DNA of 64,000 bases. Origin: JADJSS01 sp964490845. GTDB taxonomy: Bacteria > Bacteroidota > Bacteroidia > Chitinophagales > JADIYW01. The notes below the pieces were generated by a model. The model saw only the letters and a list, made by a program, of their open reading frames with translations, ran no database searches and was not told the origin of the DNA. The stretch lies in the NCBI GenBank assembly GCA_964490845.1, contig CAZBED010000012.1, positions 19,081 to 83,080 of the forward strand, read 5' to 3'. This document shows positions 18,056-26,726 of the stretch, piece by piece (position 1 is the stretch's first letter; every line of letters begins with the position of its first letter). A program made the position numbers and the translations under genes.

Positions 18056-18622
18056 ATGAAATCAATTTTAGTCCTTGATAATTACGATTCATTTACTTAC
18101 AATCTGGTGCATTATATAGAATCCTTTAGCCTGAAATGTGATGTCTTTCGCAATGATAAAATCACATTGGAAGAAGTAAGTGAATATGATAAGGTTTTGC
18201 TGTCACCGGGGCCGGGAATACCCGAAGAAGCCGGTATATTAACAGGCTTAATCAAACAATACGCACCCGTTAAATCTATCTTAGGAGTGTGTCTTGGTCA
18301 TCAGGCAATAGGTCAGGTTTTCGGAGCGGAACTATATAACGTTGGAAATGTGATTCATGGTAAGTCAAAAAATACGAGAGTAGTTCAGGACGATATTCTG
18401 TTTGACGGAATTGAACGTGAGTTTCAAAGTGGCCGTTATCATTCGTGGGCAATTAAAAATGTAAAGTCACCATTGATGGTTACAGCTGTGGATGATGATG
18501 GTGTGGTGATGGCGATAAAGCACGAATCTTACAATGTTCGCGGGGTGCAGTTTCATCCGGAAAGCGTTATGACGCCGCAGGGGATAAAGATTATTGAGAA
18601 TTGGCTTTTTAAGTGCGGCTAA
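18056..18622 (+). CDS. trpG: Anthranilate synthase component II (glutamine amidotransferase)
   Basis: TrpG is a class I glutamine amidotransferase that supplies ammonia to TrpE. The 188-residue protein shows 'LDNYDSFTYNLVHY' at the start, the oxyanion strand 'LLSPGPGIPEEAG' near residue 45, the nucleophile in GVCLGHQAIGQ (Cys near residue 79) and 'VQFHPESVMTPQG' with the catalytic His/Glu near 166. Sequence alone does not fully exclude the paralogue PabA, but adjacency to trpE and the Trp leader favours TrpG. Expression probably comes from the trp promoter. The next gene on this strand, trpD, is 2.3 kb away because an opposite-strand gene intervenes. Confidence 0.93.
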   Translation: MKSILVLDNYDSFTYNLVHYIESFSLKCDVFRNDKITLEEVSEYDKVLLSPGPGIPEEAGILTGLIKQYAPVKSILGVCLGHQAIGQVFGAELYNVGNVIHGKSKNTRVVQDDILFDGIEREFQSGRYHSWAIKNVKSPLMVTAVDDDGVVMAIKHESYNVRGVQFHPESVMTPQGIKIIENWLFKCG

Positions 18623-18646
18623 ATTTATCTGAACTGTCAGACAGGG

Positions 18647-20752
18647 TTAATTTTTAAGGATACTGATTTTATCCTGAAATACAATTGTCCCTTTTTGTGT
18701 GATGATTAACTCATATATTCCGCTGGCCAAACCGGCAAGAGATAGCTGGTTGTTTCTTATATCCGTTTTTTGTAATACAAGCCTTCCCAATTGGTCGTAG
18801 AGTATCGCTGAGAAGGATTCTTGATTGCCTGTTTCGATAGTTAAAAAAACTGTTGCAGGGTTTGGGAAAATCCGGATATTCTTATTTTTCACAAAGCTGA
18901 TTCCTGTAGTGATGCAATTGTTTACGGTTATTTTGCTCTCCAAATTCGATTCAAATACTCCTCTGAAGATATATTTTTTATCACTGGAGTCACTGTCAAA
19001 CGGAATCCTGTTAATTATAGTATCAGGCATATAGGAGTAATTGATTTTGCAAGCATAATCTGAAGTATGCTCAGTATAGTTACTTATGACAAAAAACGAA
19101 TCAATGGATGTCGCTAACAAAGTGTCATTTTTATACCAGTTATAAACTGGATCGGGTATGTTTGTTTTGGCGTTTAACTGAAATGAGCCTCCTGAGCAAA
19201 CGATAGTATCTGTAGCTGAAACGGATAGATAAGGCAATTCTATTCTTCCGTATACAGGATTGTGATCGCCTAAATCAAAAACGCCCCAAAATTTTTTATC
19301 CATAGAGTTTACACGGGCAACTTGAGTATAGTTGTTGTTCTTTAACGGAATTTTGCCGTTTTTAGAAGTCAGGACATAGTCTATGTAACTTTTTTCCGAT
19401 TCGTCGCCTGCATTCCAATGATTATATCCCCAGCAAGTTCCTTTGTATGGCCTGTCCCAGCTTAATGATTGATAAGTTGCTTCAACCGCATGCAGGGTAT
19501 CCATCACATCCTGGTATGTATTATAAGCATCTGCGGTAAACTGATCCAGCGTTACATTAAAATCTCCTGCGAGAACAATAACATCATCTTTGGGTATGGT
19601 GAAGGTTTTTATAAAATTAGCCATGACATAAAAATCACAGGGCTGAACACCGGTATGGGTTCCAAAAACGTGAATGATTTGTCCAAGCTTATTTATTTTT
19701 ACATATTTCACGCCTTTATTTGCAGCACCGTTAATAATGTCCTGATTAATACATCCGTTTGCCGAAAATGAAACTTCTTTTTCTTCTAAAATTGGAAATT
19801 TGCTGATAATACGAACACCACCTTCTTTGCCAACAACAGGAACGACAGGCTCATTGTGTTTGTTGCTGCTTTGATAGTTGTATCGTGGCCTTAAGCTGTC
19901 CATTAATCGGATATTTAAATCCCGTTCAAAAAATTCCTGAAAAACAATAATATCCATGTTGTCAGGTATGCCTTGATGAAAGAGCGGTACTCTTTCATCT
20001 TCTTCATTGTCATTAAATCCAACTGGTTTTAAAAATCCTGGATTGTATGTCCAGATATTAATGACAGACGGATTTAGTGTGTCTGATGGATTGGGCGCTA
20101 TGTTGTATTTGCTGTCAGGTTTGATTTCACTTATTGAAAAAAGTATGTTATCTGTAATGTCATTTTGCAAATCATAAGTTCCAAAAACCAGTTTATAATC
20201 AATATTATTGTAATGGATAATTCTCCCGGCTTCTTTTGGGTTGTTTCCATTATTGTCCGTTAGCCTGATACCGGGAAATGGAACGTCTGTCGATCCGTCA
20301 GGGTAAATAATATTATAATATACTGATTGATCGAAAGAAAATGCAGGATTTTCGAAGTGCAGATAAATGGTGAACAATGTATCTGTTCCGTGTTTGACAA
20401 AATGCTGAACTGTGTATGATTCATCTTTGGTAATATCATTGCTCCTGTTCAGCTTAGACATATAAATGCTTTCCGAATGTTCCGGATTAATTCTTAATAA
20501 TATTCCTAATGCAACAGCCGTTACCTGATTGCCGAATTTATGATGATTGGAAATTTCCCATGGATTATAATTTTGCTGACCAATTGTTATTTTAGCCGTG
20601 TCGCCGGTTGTTCTTGTAGAAATACTGAGAGGAATCGGGGTGTTGTTACAAAACATTGCGAAAGTATTCAAGTCGAACAGGTTGTTAAATTGTGCCTGAA
20701 GGCAAAAAACTATTTGCATGAAAAATAAAAAGGTAAATATCTTTTTGTTCAT
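18647..20752 (-). CDS. Secreted endonuclease/exonuclease/phosphatase-family protein (sphingomyelinase C-like) with T9SS domain
   Basis: A 701-residue protein with a signal peptide (IFTFLFFMQIVFCLQAQ). Residues ~250-500 form an EEP-fold domain: metal-binding Glu in 'IIVFQEFFER', 'GKEGGVRIISKFPI', 'HVFGTHTGVQ', 'VIVLAGDFNVT' and 'DLGDHNPVYGRIELP'. This motif order is that of neutral or bacterial sphingomyelinases and DNase I relatives, so a lipid phosphodiesterase is a reasonable but unproven guess. Residues ~505-575 look like an Ig-like module, and the tail from IRIFPNPATVF to DKISILKN is a T9SS type A domain. It sits on the opposite strand between trpG and trpD and converges with trpG 24 bp away, so it looks like an insertion into an ancestral trp operon. 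Confidence 0.85.
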   Translation of the reverse strand: MNKKIFTFLFFMQIVFCLQAQFNNLFDLNTFAMFCNNTPIPLSISTRTTGDTAKITIGQQNYNPWEISNHHKFGNQVTAVALGILLRINPEHSESIYMSKLNRSNDITKDESYTVQHFVKHGTDTLFTIYLHFENPAFSFDQSVYYNIIYPDGSTDVPFPGIRLTDNNGNNPKEAGRIIHYNNIDYKLVFGTYDLQNDITDNILFSISEIKPDSKYNIAPNPSDTLNPSVINIWTYNPGFLKPVGFNDNEEDERVPLFHQGIPDNMDIIVFQEFFERDLNIRLMDSLRPRYNYQSSNKHNEPVVPVVGKEGGVRIISKFPILEEKEVSFSANGCINQDIINGAANKGVKYVKINKLGQIIHVFGTHTGVQPCDFYVMANFIKTFTIPKDDVIVLAGDFNVTLDQFTADAYNTYQDVMDTLHAVEATYQSLSWDRPYKGTCWGYNHWNAGDESEKSYIDYVLTSKNGKIPLKNNNYTQVARVNSMDKKFWGVFDLGDHNPVYGRIELPYLSVSATDTIVCSGGSFQLNAKTNIPDPVYNWYKNDTLLATSIDSFFVISNYTEHTSDYACKINYSYMPDTIINRIPFDSDSSDKKYIFRGVFESNLESKITVNNCITTGISFVKNKNIRIFPNPATVFLTIETGNQESFSAILYDQLGRLVLQKTDIRNNQLSLAGLASGIYELIITQKGTIVFQDKISILKN

Positions 20753-20889
20753 GGTTTAATTTTTTACACGACAGCTCCGATGGCTGTTCCCGTATTTAAA
20801 AGTAAAGAATATTATTGTCATTTCCCGGCTAAACAAATAAATAATATAGCTGTGATAATTTATTTGAGCTTATATTGTATTTTGGTGTA

Positions 20890-21885
20890 ATGAAAATGCT
20901 GTTGCAATATTTATTTGCAGGGAATGTGCTCACAAAATCAGAAGCGGCTGTTGCCTTGAAGGATATTGCTTCCGGCAACCAGAATGAGGCGCAGGTGGCA
21001 GCATTTTTATCTGTGTATAATATGCGGATGCCTGCCACAGAAGAACTTATTGGCTTTCGGGAAGCGATGCTGGAGCTAGCTTATCCGGTGGAGTTTTCAG
21101 TCAAACATACACTGGACATAGTGGGCACGGGCGGTGACGGAAAAGATACATTTAATATCTCCACTCTGGCTTGTCTGGTATGCGCCGGTGCGGGCATCAA
21201 AGTAACCAAGCATGGAAATTATGGTGTCTCCTCCGTTTCCGGTTCTTCCAATATTTTAGAACATCTGGGAGTCCGGTTTGCCGACACGCAGGAAGAGTTG
21301 AACGAGCAGCTGCATCACGCCAATATTACATTCTTACATGCGCCTTTATTCCATCCGGCGATGAAAAACGTTGCTCATGTACGGAAGCAACTGCAGGTCA
21401 AAACCATTTTTAATTTATTAGGCCCTTTGGTGAATCCTGCTAAACCAACCACCCAGATAATAGGCGTTTATAATGAAGCGATTGGAAAGTTATATAAAAG
21501 TGTATTGTCAGCAACTAAAATAAATTTCGCGGTCATACATTCACTCGACGGATATGACGAAATTTCGCTGACGGATGATACCAGTGTTTATACAAAAACC
21601 AAACACTATCTGATGACGCCGCAAACATTCGGATTTTCCAAAATATACCCGATGTATATTCACGGAGGAGATTCACTAGGGTCCAATGCAGCTATCTTCC
21701 TGAATGTGCTGGAAGGAAAATCAAGTGAGGCGCAGCGGAATGTTGTATTGGCAAATGCCGGCCTGGCGATTGCGACTTTCAGAAAGACGGATATTTTGCA
21801 TGGTGTCGAAGAGGCGAGAGAAAGTTTGCAAAGCGGAAAAGCGTTGGAAAAATTTAACCGGTTAAAGTCCTATTCACAAAGATAA
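20890..21885 (+). CDS. trpD: Anthranilate phosphoribosyltransferase
   Basis: TrpD transfers the phosphoribosyl group from PRPP to anthranilate. I take the ATG at 20890 as start because the alternative TTG at 20875 adds only five residues before the normal N-terminus (MLLQYLFAGNVLTKSEA). The protein is then 331 residues, standard length. Motifs: the PRPP-binding 'DIVGTGGDGKDTFNIST' near residue 75, 'VTKHGNYGVSSVSGSSN' near 100 and 'RTIFNLLGPLVNP'-like text near 165. It is separated from trpG by the opposite-strand secreted gene, so it needs its own promoter; a TATTTTGG stretch just upstream is only a partial match. trpC follows immediately. Confidence 0.95.
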   Translation: MKMLLQYLFAGNVLTKSEAAVALKDIASGNQNEAQVAAFLSVYNMRMPATEELIGFREAMLELAYPVEFSVKHTLDIVGTGGDGKDTFNISTLACLVCAGAGIKVTKHGNYGVSSVSGSSNILEHLGVRFADTQEELNEQLHHANITFLHAPLFHPAMKNVAHVRKQLQVKTIFNLLGPLVNPAKPTTQIIGVYNEAIGKLYKSVLSATKINFAVIHSLDGYDEISLTDDTSVYTKTKHYLMTPQTFGFSKIYPMYIHGGDSLGSNAAIFLNVLEGKSSEAQRNVVLANAGLAIATFRKTDILHGVEEARESLQSGKALEKFNRLKSYSQR

Positions 21886-21886
21886 T

Positions 21887-22681
21887 ATGAGCATCTTAGA
21901 TAAAATAGTTGCATATAAACGGGATGAAGTGGTAAATGCAAAAGCGACCACTACCATCAGGCAGTTAGAGCAAACTGCAGCTTTTCTTCAAAAAAGCCGT
22001 TCGTTAAAGAGCAGATTGCTGGAAGATACATCCACTGGTGTTATAGCGGAATTTAAACGAAAATCACCGAGTAAAGGTGTGTTAAATGCGGCTGTAGAAC
22101 CGGCTGAAGTGGTGCGAGGATATGAACTGGCGGGTGTCGCTGGCAGTTCTGTGTTGACAGATGATTTTTTTTTCGGGGGAAGTTATAAGGATTTAATTAC
22201 AGTTCGTGATGCGGTAAGTATTCCATTACTGCGCAAAGATTTTATGATAGATGAATATCAGTTCATCGAAGCGAAAAGCTGGGGGGCAGATGTAGTGCTG
22301 CTTATTGCGTCTATCCTTACACCTGCTGAAGTGAAGCAATTTACAGAACTGGCAAAAAGCCTGGATTTGGAAGTGCTTCTGGAGTTACATGATGAAAGCG
22401 AACTGGATCATGTGCACCCCCTTGTTGATATGGTGGGTATAAATAACCGGAATCTGAAAACATTTGAAGTCGACATAGAACAGTCAATACGGATGGCCGA
22501 AAAACTGGGAGATGATTTTGTAAAAGTAGCCGAAAGTGGTATATCAAACCCTGAAGATGTACAGTTGTTTCGTCAAAATGGGTTTAAGGGATTTCTGATT
22601 GGAGAGACTTTTATGAAAAATGCTTCACCTTCGAAAGCATGTGCTGAATTTATTCGGGAATTAAGTGTATATCAGAAATAG
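21887..22681 (+). CDS. trpC: Indole-3-glycerol phosphate synthase
   Basis: TrpC closes the indole ring from carboxyphenylamino-deoxyribulose phosphate. The 264-residue TIM-barrel enzyme shows 'VIAEFKRKSPSKG' near residue 49 (catalytic Lys), 'SVLTDDFFFGGSYKDL' near 88, 'LLRKDFMIDEYQ' near 112, 'VGINNRNLKTF' near 184 and 'VAESGISNPEDV' near 212. It starts 1 bp after the trpD stop, so the two are translationally coupled. It is a stand-alone TrpC, not a TrpC-TrpF fusion. trpF, trpB and trpA are not in this window. The end overlaps a small - strand gene by about 10 bp. Confidence 0.96.
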   Translation: MSILDKIVAYKRDEVVNAKATTTIRQLEQTAAFLQKSRSLKSRLLEDTSTGVIAEFKRKSPSKGVLNAAVEPAEVVRGYELAGVAGSSVLTDDFFFGGSYKDLITVRDAVSIPLLRKDFMIDEYQFIEAKSWGADVVLLIASILTPAEVKQFTELAKSLDLEVLLELHDESELDHVHPLVDMVGINNRNLKTFEVDIEQSIRMAEKLGDDFVKVAESGISNPEDVQLFRQNGFKGFLIGETFMKNASPSKACAEFIRELSVYQK

Positions 22682-22845
22682 ACAGCGTTGATAATTTTTC
22701 GGGGCTTCGGGCAGGTGTGTCCTTTGTATTTTTTACTGACATAGATATTGCTTCCATATCTTTTATAACTTCTGCTGCGAGCAAAGGTATCGGTAAATGC
22801 CGCACTAAACAGGATACATATCAGTAATAATAAAACGCCTCTCAT
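22672..22845 (-). CDS. Small secreted basic peptide (57 aa), copy A
   Basis: This 57-codon frame begins with a convincing signal peptide (MRGVLLLLICILFSAAFTDT, then FARS). The mature part is short and basic, with one Cys (GHTCPKPRK), and ends in NAVYF. I do not recognise a family. A second frame of exactly the same length with the same plan (signal peptide, basic mature part, C-x-K-x-R-K-like segment, final YF) lies 192 bp upstream at 23038-23211, so the two are probably paralogues. The 3' end overlaps the end of trpC by about 10 bp. Possible roles include an envelope-associated or secreted peptide; function is unknown. Confidence 0.55.
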   Translation of the reverse strand: MRGVLLLLICILFSAAFTDTFARSRSYKRYGSNIYVSKKYKGHTCPKPRKIINAVYF

Positions 22846-22897
22846 ATTTTGTAATTAAAATTTGAAAGGGTTGGAATGTACTATGCTTCAGGAAATG

Positions 22898-22917
22898 GTG
22901 CTGAAAAAAATCAGCAC
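22898..22917. other. Hairpin between the two small secreted peptides
   Basis: GTGCTGA (22898-22904) and TCAGCAC (22911-22917) form a perfect 7-bp stem around six As. There is no T-run on either strand just after the stem, so it is more likely a processing or stability element than a terminator. The rest of 22846-23037 holds no ORF that I can support. Confidence 0.45.
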
Positions 22918-23037
22918 TTCAATATTACTGAATTAAACGGAAAAATGATATTGTTTAGTATTAATACCCGATAAAAATGGACACTTTTCCCATAAATTTA
23001 ACATAAAAGAGGCAAAAAGCTTACAATGGAAAGGAAT

Positions 23038-23211
23038 TTAGAAATAGTTATTCTTCAGGTTTCGGGCTTTTCTGCATTTCATATATTTATTTTGGCCGGG
23101 TAACAGCACTTTTTTAGCACATCGCTTTGGCATTCTCGGCTCGGCAAATGAAACAGATGTTCCTGTTAATAAGATGGCGGACAGTAAGAGTAAAAGGAAT
23201 TTTTTATTCAT
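23038..23211 (-). CDS. Small secreted basic peptide (57 aa), copy B
   Basis: A 57-codon frame with a strong signal peptide (MNKKFLLLLLSAILLTGTSV, cleavage after SFA) and a basic mature part with two Cys (PKRCAKK and YMKCRKARN), ending in NNYF. Its ATG overlaps the last 8 nt of the M61 peptidase gene (the peptidase's CAT-GAA-TAA contains ATG-AAT), which points to co-transcription and coupled translation with the peptidase. It has the same length and layout as the peptide at 22672-22845. No family is recognised. It is too short for most automatic callers and may be missed in annotation. Confidence 0.6.
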   Translation of the reverse strand: MNKKFLLLLLSAILLTGTSVSFAEPRMPKRCAKKVLLPGQNKYMKCRKARNLKNNYF

Positions 23212-24949
23212 GGGTTTTTAATTTAGTTAGCCATTTCTCCAGCAAAACAGCCTGCTGTGGTAAAATGTTTTCTTGTTCTTCTAATTTGTACGACTTTCTG
23301 TTATCTGAAGATAACGAAACTGGGATTAATTTTAGTTCACCTTTTCGGGAAATTAGCATTTCTATAACATCTTTTGGCTTTTTATGGGCATAAATCTGTT
23401 TAAAATCCTTAAAAACCCTGAATCCATCTATAGCAATTATTTCATCTTCTACATTTAATCCCGATGCAGCGGCTCCGTAATTCCGGTTGAGTTGTGTGAT
23501 TATTAATTTCCCTTCATTCCATTGGGTAGATATACCCAGGAATACCCGGCTGCTGTCAGTTGTATTCGACAGGCGTAGTCCTATTTTATTAAAGTAAAAT
23601 TCAACATCAGGTGTTTCAGCAGTGTGTATGTATTTTTCAAAATACGGGTAAAAGTCTATTCCGGATACAGCGCCGAAAGCCTTAATTAAACCATCTTCCG
23701 TAATTCCATTTTCAGGGTATGTCAGGTAGTCTTCATACAATTTCTTCATTACATCATCGAGGTTTTTTCTTCCTAGAGTGGCTTCTATAATTAAAATATC
23801 AAATGCCTGAGCCACTACAGCCCCTTTGGTGTAATAGCTAATCTGGGAGTTTCTGGAATTTTCATTTCTCCTGTAATATTTCAACCATGTATCAAAACTT
23901 GATTCTGCCAGCGTCTGTATTTCAATGCCGGGTGTGTTTAATACATCGTTGATATTTTTAGCAACAATTTCAAAATAGTTGTCTGCGGATGTTACGCCGG
24001 CACGGTAACAGATGTAGTCGTCATAATAACTGGTAACTCCTTCAAAAAACCATAATAGAGTGGTATAGTTTTCAGATTCATAATTAAACGGAATCAGCGC
24101 TGCCGGCCGGATACGTTTAATATTCCATAAATGGAAATACTCATGTGCTAACAAGCTGATGGCTTTCTGATAATTTTCTTTGTCATAATCCCATCTGGTA
24201 ATGTGATTAACGGAAGAATGAGCATGTTCCAGTCCGCCATAACTGCTGTCTGTATGATGTATGATAAAAACATAATATTTGCAGGGATGTGAACCGAATA
24301 TCTGCGTTTCCACTTCTATAATCCGATCTAAATCCGAAATTAGTTTTTCAATATCACAGTTGCTTTTTCCATAGATGGCCAGTTCGTGTGTCACACCTGC
24401 CGCTTCAAAGAAATAAGATGGATGATTGCCAATTTCTAAAGGGGAGTCTATAAGTTCATCCAGGTTTCCGGCAATTCTGATCCATTTATTGTCTCCTTTA
24501 GCAGGCAGTGAGGTGGAAATGTTTTTCCAGGCGGGAGAGGGGATGATATGAATTTCAGCAGCGGTATTTTCATAGCCTTCTAAATACAGAAAAGTAGGTG
24601 CGCCATTGATGAACGCGTGGCTGTCGTCCACAAAATTCGTTCTGACGGAATATTCAAAACAATATGTACTGTATCGTACAATAATTTCTTTTACATCTTT
24701 TACATCAATCTGCCAGGTGTTTTTAGATGTTTTGGTAACTCTTCTGAAATCAGTTGCCGATGAATTATGAACAGAAGACCATTCTACAAAATCAATATTT
24801 TTCTGAAACTCCCTGATCAGATAACTGCCCGGTGTCCACACCGCCATCTTCAAATGCAATTCGTCCGATTCAATAGCGCTGATATACATTTCTACGTTCA
24901 CATAGTGTGTGTGCGGAGCAGGAAACGAAAGTGTATACCGGATATTCAT
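23204..24949 (-). CDS. M61 family aminopeptidase with PDZ domain
   Basis: A 581-residue glycyl-aminopeptidase-type protein. The N-terminal beta domain (about 1-165) is followed by the catalytic domain with the conserved 'SSYGGLEHAHS' near 237 and the zinc site LLAHEYFHLWN (His269, Glu270, His273). A PDZ domain is near 470-550 ('VEDEIIAIDGFRVFKDF'). There is no signal peptide, so it is probably cytoplasmic, as for many M61 enzymes. The role is removal of N-terminal residues, often Gly or Ala, from peptides. Its stop codon overlaps the start of a 57-codon secreted-peptide gene. Confidence 0.9.
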   Translation of the reverse strand: MNIRYTLSFPAPHTHYVNVEMYISAIESDELHLKMAVWTPGSYLIREFQKNIDFVEWSSVHNSSATDFRRVTKTSKNTWQIDVKDVKEIIVRYSTYCFEYSVRTNFVDDSHAFINGAPTFLYLEGYENTAAEIHIIPSPAWKNISTSLPAKGDNKWIRIAGNLDELIDSPLEIGNHPSYFFEAAGVTHELAIYGKSNCDIEKLISDLDRIIEVETQIFGSHPCKYYVFIIHHTDSSYGGLEHAHSSVNHITRWDYDKENYQKAISLLAHEYFHLWNIKRIRPAALIPFNYESENYTTLLWFFEGVTSYYDDYICYRAGVTSADNYFEIVAKNINDVLNTPGIEIQTLAESSFDTWLKYYRRNENSRNSQISYYTKGAVVAQAFDILIIEATLGRKNLDDVMKKLYEDYLTYPENGITEDGLIKAFGAVSGIDFYPYFEKYIHTAETPDVEFYFNKIGLRLSNTTDSSRVFLGISTQWNEGKLIITQLNRNYGAAASGLNVEDEIIAIDGFRVFKDFKQIYAHKKPKDVIEMLISRKGELKLIPVSLSSDNRKSYKLEEQENILPQQAVLLEKWLTKLKTHE

Positions 24950-24996
24950 AATCTAAACAATAATGATGTATAATAACGGAAACCTGATTATATGAT

Positions 24997-25368
24997 TTAT
25001 AATAAGTCTCTCACTAATAAAAGGATACCGAAAGGTATCAGGCAAGACAAAAATACAAAAATATACAAGATTACTGTACGCTTCGGCGAATGAAAGTCAA
25101 TCAGCTCATTGCCGAATGACAGATTATCCAGCAGCCATATAGCAGTGTAGGTCAGGTTACACAGCAAAGCATAGATGACAGCGAAACCTATACTGGTCAG
25201 AAAAAAGAGAATGTCAAAAGTGGAGTCACGTTTAACATACACATTTATAATGATGACAATCAGCAAGCCGATGCCGCCGGTCAGCAGATTGTATTTCAAC
25301 CGTCGCATTTCCCACCAAGTTTTAGAAAGTATTTGTACTGTTTGATTTAGATTGTCGGTCGTTTTCAT
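24997..25368 (-). CDS. Small membrane protein of unknown function
   Basis: A 123-residue protein with a soluble N-terminal helix (about 1-27), then three predicted membrane segments: 'LLTGGIGLLIVIIINVYV' near 30, 'ILFFLTSIGFAVIYALLC' near 54 and 'TVILYIFVFLSCLIPFGILLL' near 98. I recognise no family. It lies 47 bp upstream of the M61 gene on the same strand and could be in the same transcript. It is divergent from rocD. No signature motif or catalytic residue is visible. Confidence 0.6.
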   Translation of the reverse strand: MKTTDNLNQTVQILSKTWWEMRRLKYNLLTGGIGLLIVIIINVYVKRDSTFDILFFLTSIGFAVIYALLCNLTYTAIWLLDNLSFGNELIDFHSPKRTVILYIFVFLSCLIPFGILLLVRDLL

Positions 25369-25426
25369 TGTTCAATATTTAACTAAATAGTTGTTGTAAC
25401 AACTAATATTCTTCCTTTTTTTAATG

Positions 25427-25434
25427 TATCTTTG
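25427..25434 (+). promoter_or_regulatory. -7 promoter box for rocD
   Basis: TATCTTTG matches TAnnTTTG exactly and lies 20 nt before the rocD start. No well-spaced -33 TTG is evident. Confidence 0.5.
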
Positions 25435-25454
25435 TTAAGATAAAAATAAGAAAA

Positions 25455-26711
25455 ATGGACAGTTTGTCATCACAGCAAATCATTGCACTGGAAGAAAAAT
25501 ACGGGGCGCATAATTATCACCCCCTGCCGGTTGTACTGGCAAAGGGAAAAGGTGTATATGTGTGGGATGTGGAAGGAAAACAATATCTGGATTTTTTGTC
25601 TTCTTATTCTGCGGTGAATCAGGGCCATTGTCATCCTAATATTGTCAAAGCCATGCAGGAACAGGCTGCGGTTTTGACACTTACCTCCCGCGCGTTTCAC
25701 AGCAATCTGCTGGGAGTGTATATGGAATATATTACACAACTGTTGGGCTACGATAAGGTGCTGCCAATGAATACAGGCGTGGAAGGTGGTGAAACGGCAT
25801 TCAAGCTGGCGCGCCGCTGGGGATATGATGTGAAAGGCATTGAAAAAGATAAAGCAGTAATAATTGTAGCTCAGGATAACTTCTGGGGCAGGACCATGGC
25901 GGCTATTTCGTCTTCTACAGACCCCTCTTCTTACGGAGGCTATGGTCCGTATTTGCCGGGAATTATCAAGATTCCTTATAATGATACTGCTGCATTAGAG
26001 GCGGCATTTCAGGATAAGAATGTGGCGGCATTTATGGTGGAACCGATTCAGGGAGAAGCCGGAGTGGTGGTGCCCGATGAAGGCTATTTAAGCAAGGTAC
26101 GTGCTTTGTGTACTCAATATAATGTGTTGTTTATTGCCGATGAGGTACAAACAGGTATTGCACGAACGGGAAAAATGATGGCTTGCGACCATGAGCAGGT
26201 GAAGCCGGATATCCTGATATTAGGGAAAGCATTAAGCGGCGGAACGATGCCTGTAAGCGCTGTATTGGCCAATGATAATATTATGCTATGTATTAAGCCA
26301 GGTGAGCATGGTTCCACATTTGGCGGAAATCCGCTGGCCTGTGCGGTAGCTATGGCAAGTTTGCAGGTAGTGGTAGAGGAAAAGCTTGCAGAAAATGCAC
26401 AAAATATGGGCAACATATTCCGCAGTGAATTGAACAAGCTGAATTTGCCGATTATTGAATTGGTGCGTGGAAAAGGATTGCTGAACGCCATTGTAATTAA
26501 TACCGGACACAACGAAGAACATACCTGGAATAACCCCGGAGAACTGGCCTGGAATATCTGTCTCAGGATGCGGGATAACGGATTACTGGCCAAGCCGACT
26601 CACGGGAATATTATCCGTTTTGCTCCTCCGCTGATTATTACCGAGAAACAAGTAAAAGAAGCAGTAGGGATTATTGGGGCCTCAATACAGGAGGTGCTTA
26701 ATAAAAAATAA
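25455..26711 (+). CDS. rocD: Ornithine aminotransferase
   Basis: The enzyme moves the delta-amino group of ornithine to 2-oxoglutarate, giving glutamate semialdehyde and so linking arginine breakdown to proline and glutamate. The 418-residue class III aminotransferase shows 'EKYGAHNYHPLPVVLAKGKG' at the N-terminus (typical of ornithine aminotransferases), 'MNTGVEGGETAFKLARRWGY' near residue 100, 'IADEVQTGIARTGKM' near 230 and the PLP Lys in 'ILGKALSGGTMPVSA' near 260. The length and N-terminal motif separate it from ArgD. It appears monocistronic and converges with an epimerase-like gene 15 bp downstream. Confidence 0.93.
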   Translation: MDSLSSQQIIALEEKYGAHNYHPLPVVLAKGKGVYVWDVEGKQYLDFLSSYSAVNQGHCHPNIVKAMQEQAAVLTLTSRAFHSNLLGVYMEYITQLLGYDKVLPMNTGVEGGETAFKLARRWGYDVKGIEKDKAVIIVAQDNFWGRTMAAISSSTDPSSYGGYGPYLPGIIKIPYNDTAALEAAFQDKNVAAFMVEPIQGEAGVVVPDEGYLSKVRALCTQYNVLFIADEVQTGIARTGKMMACDHEQVKPDILILGKALSGGTMPVSAVLANDNIMLCIKPGEHGSTFGGNPLACAVAMASLQVVVEEKLAENAQNMGNIFRSELNKLNLPIIELVRGKGLLNAIVINTGHNEEHTWNNPGELAWNICLRMRDNGLLAKPTHGNIIRFAPPLIITEKQVKEAVGIIGASIQEVLNKK

Positions 26712-26726
26712 ATTCCTCTATCGGAT

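Noticed and set aside
22898..22917. Hairpin as terminator of the M61/small-peptide unit
   Set aside because: There is no T-run after the stem on either strand.
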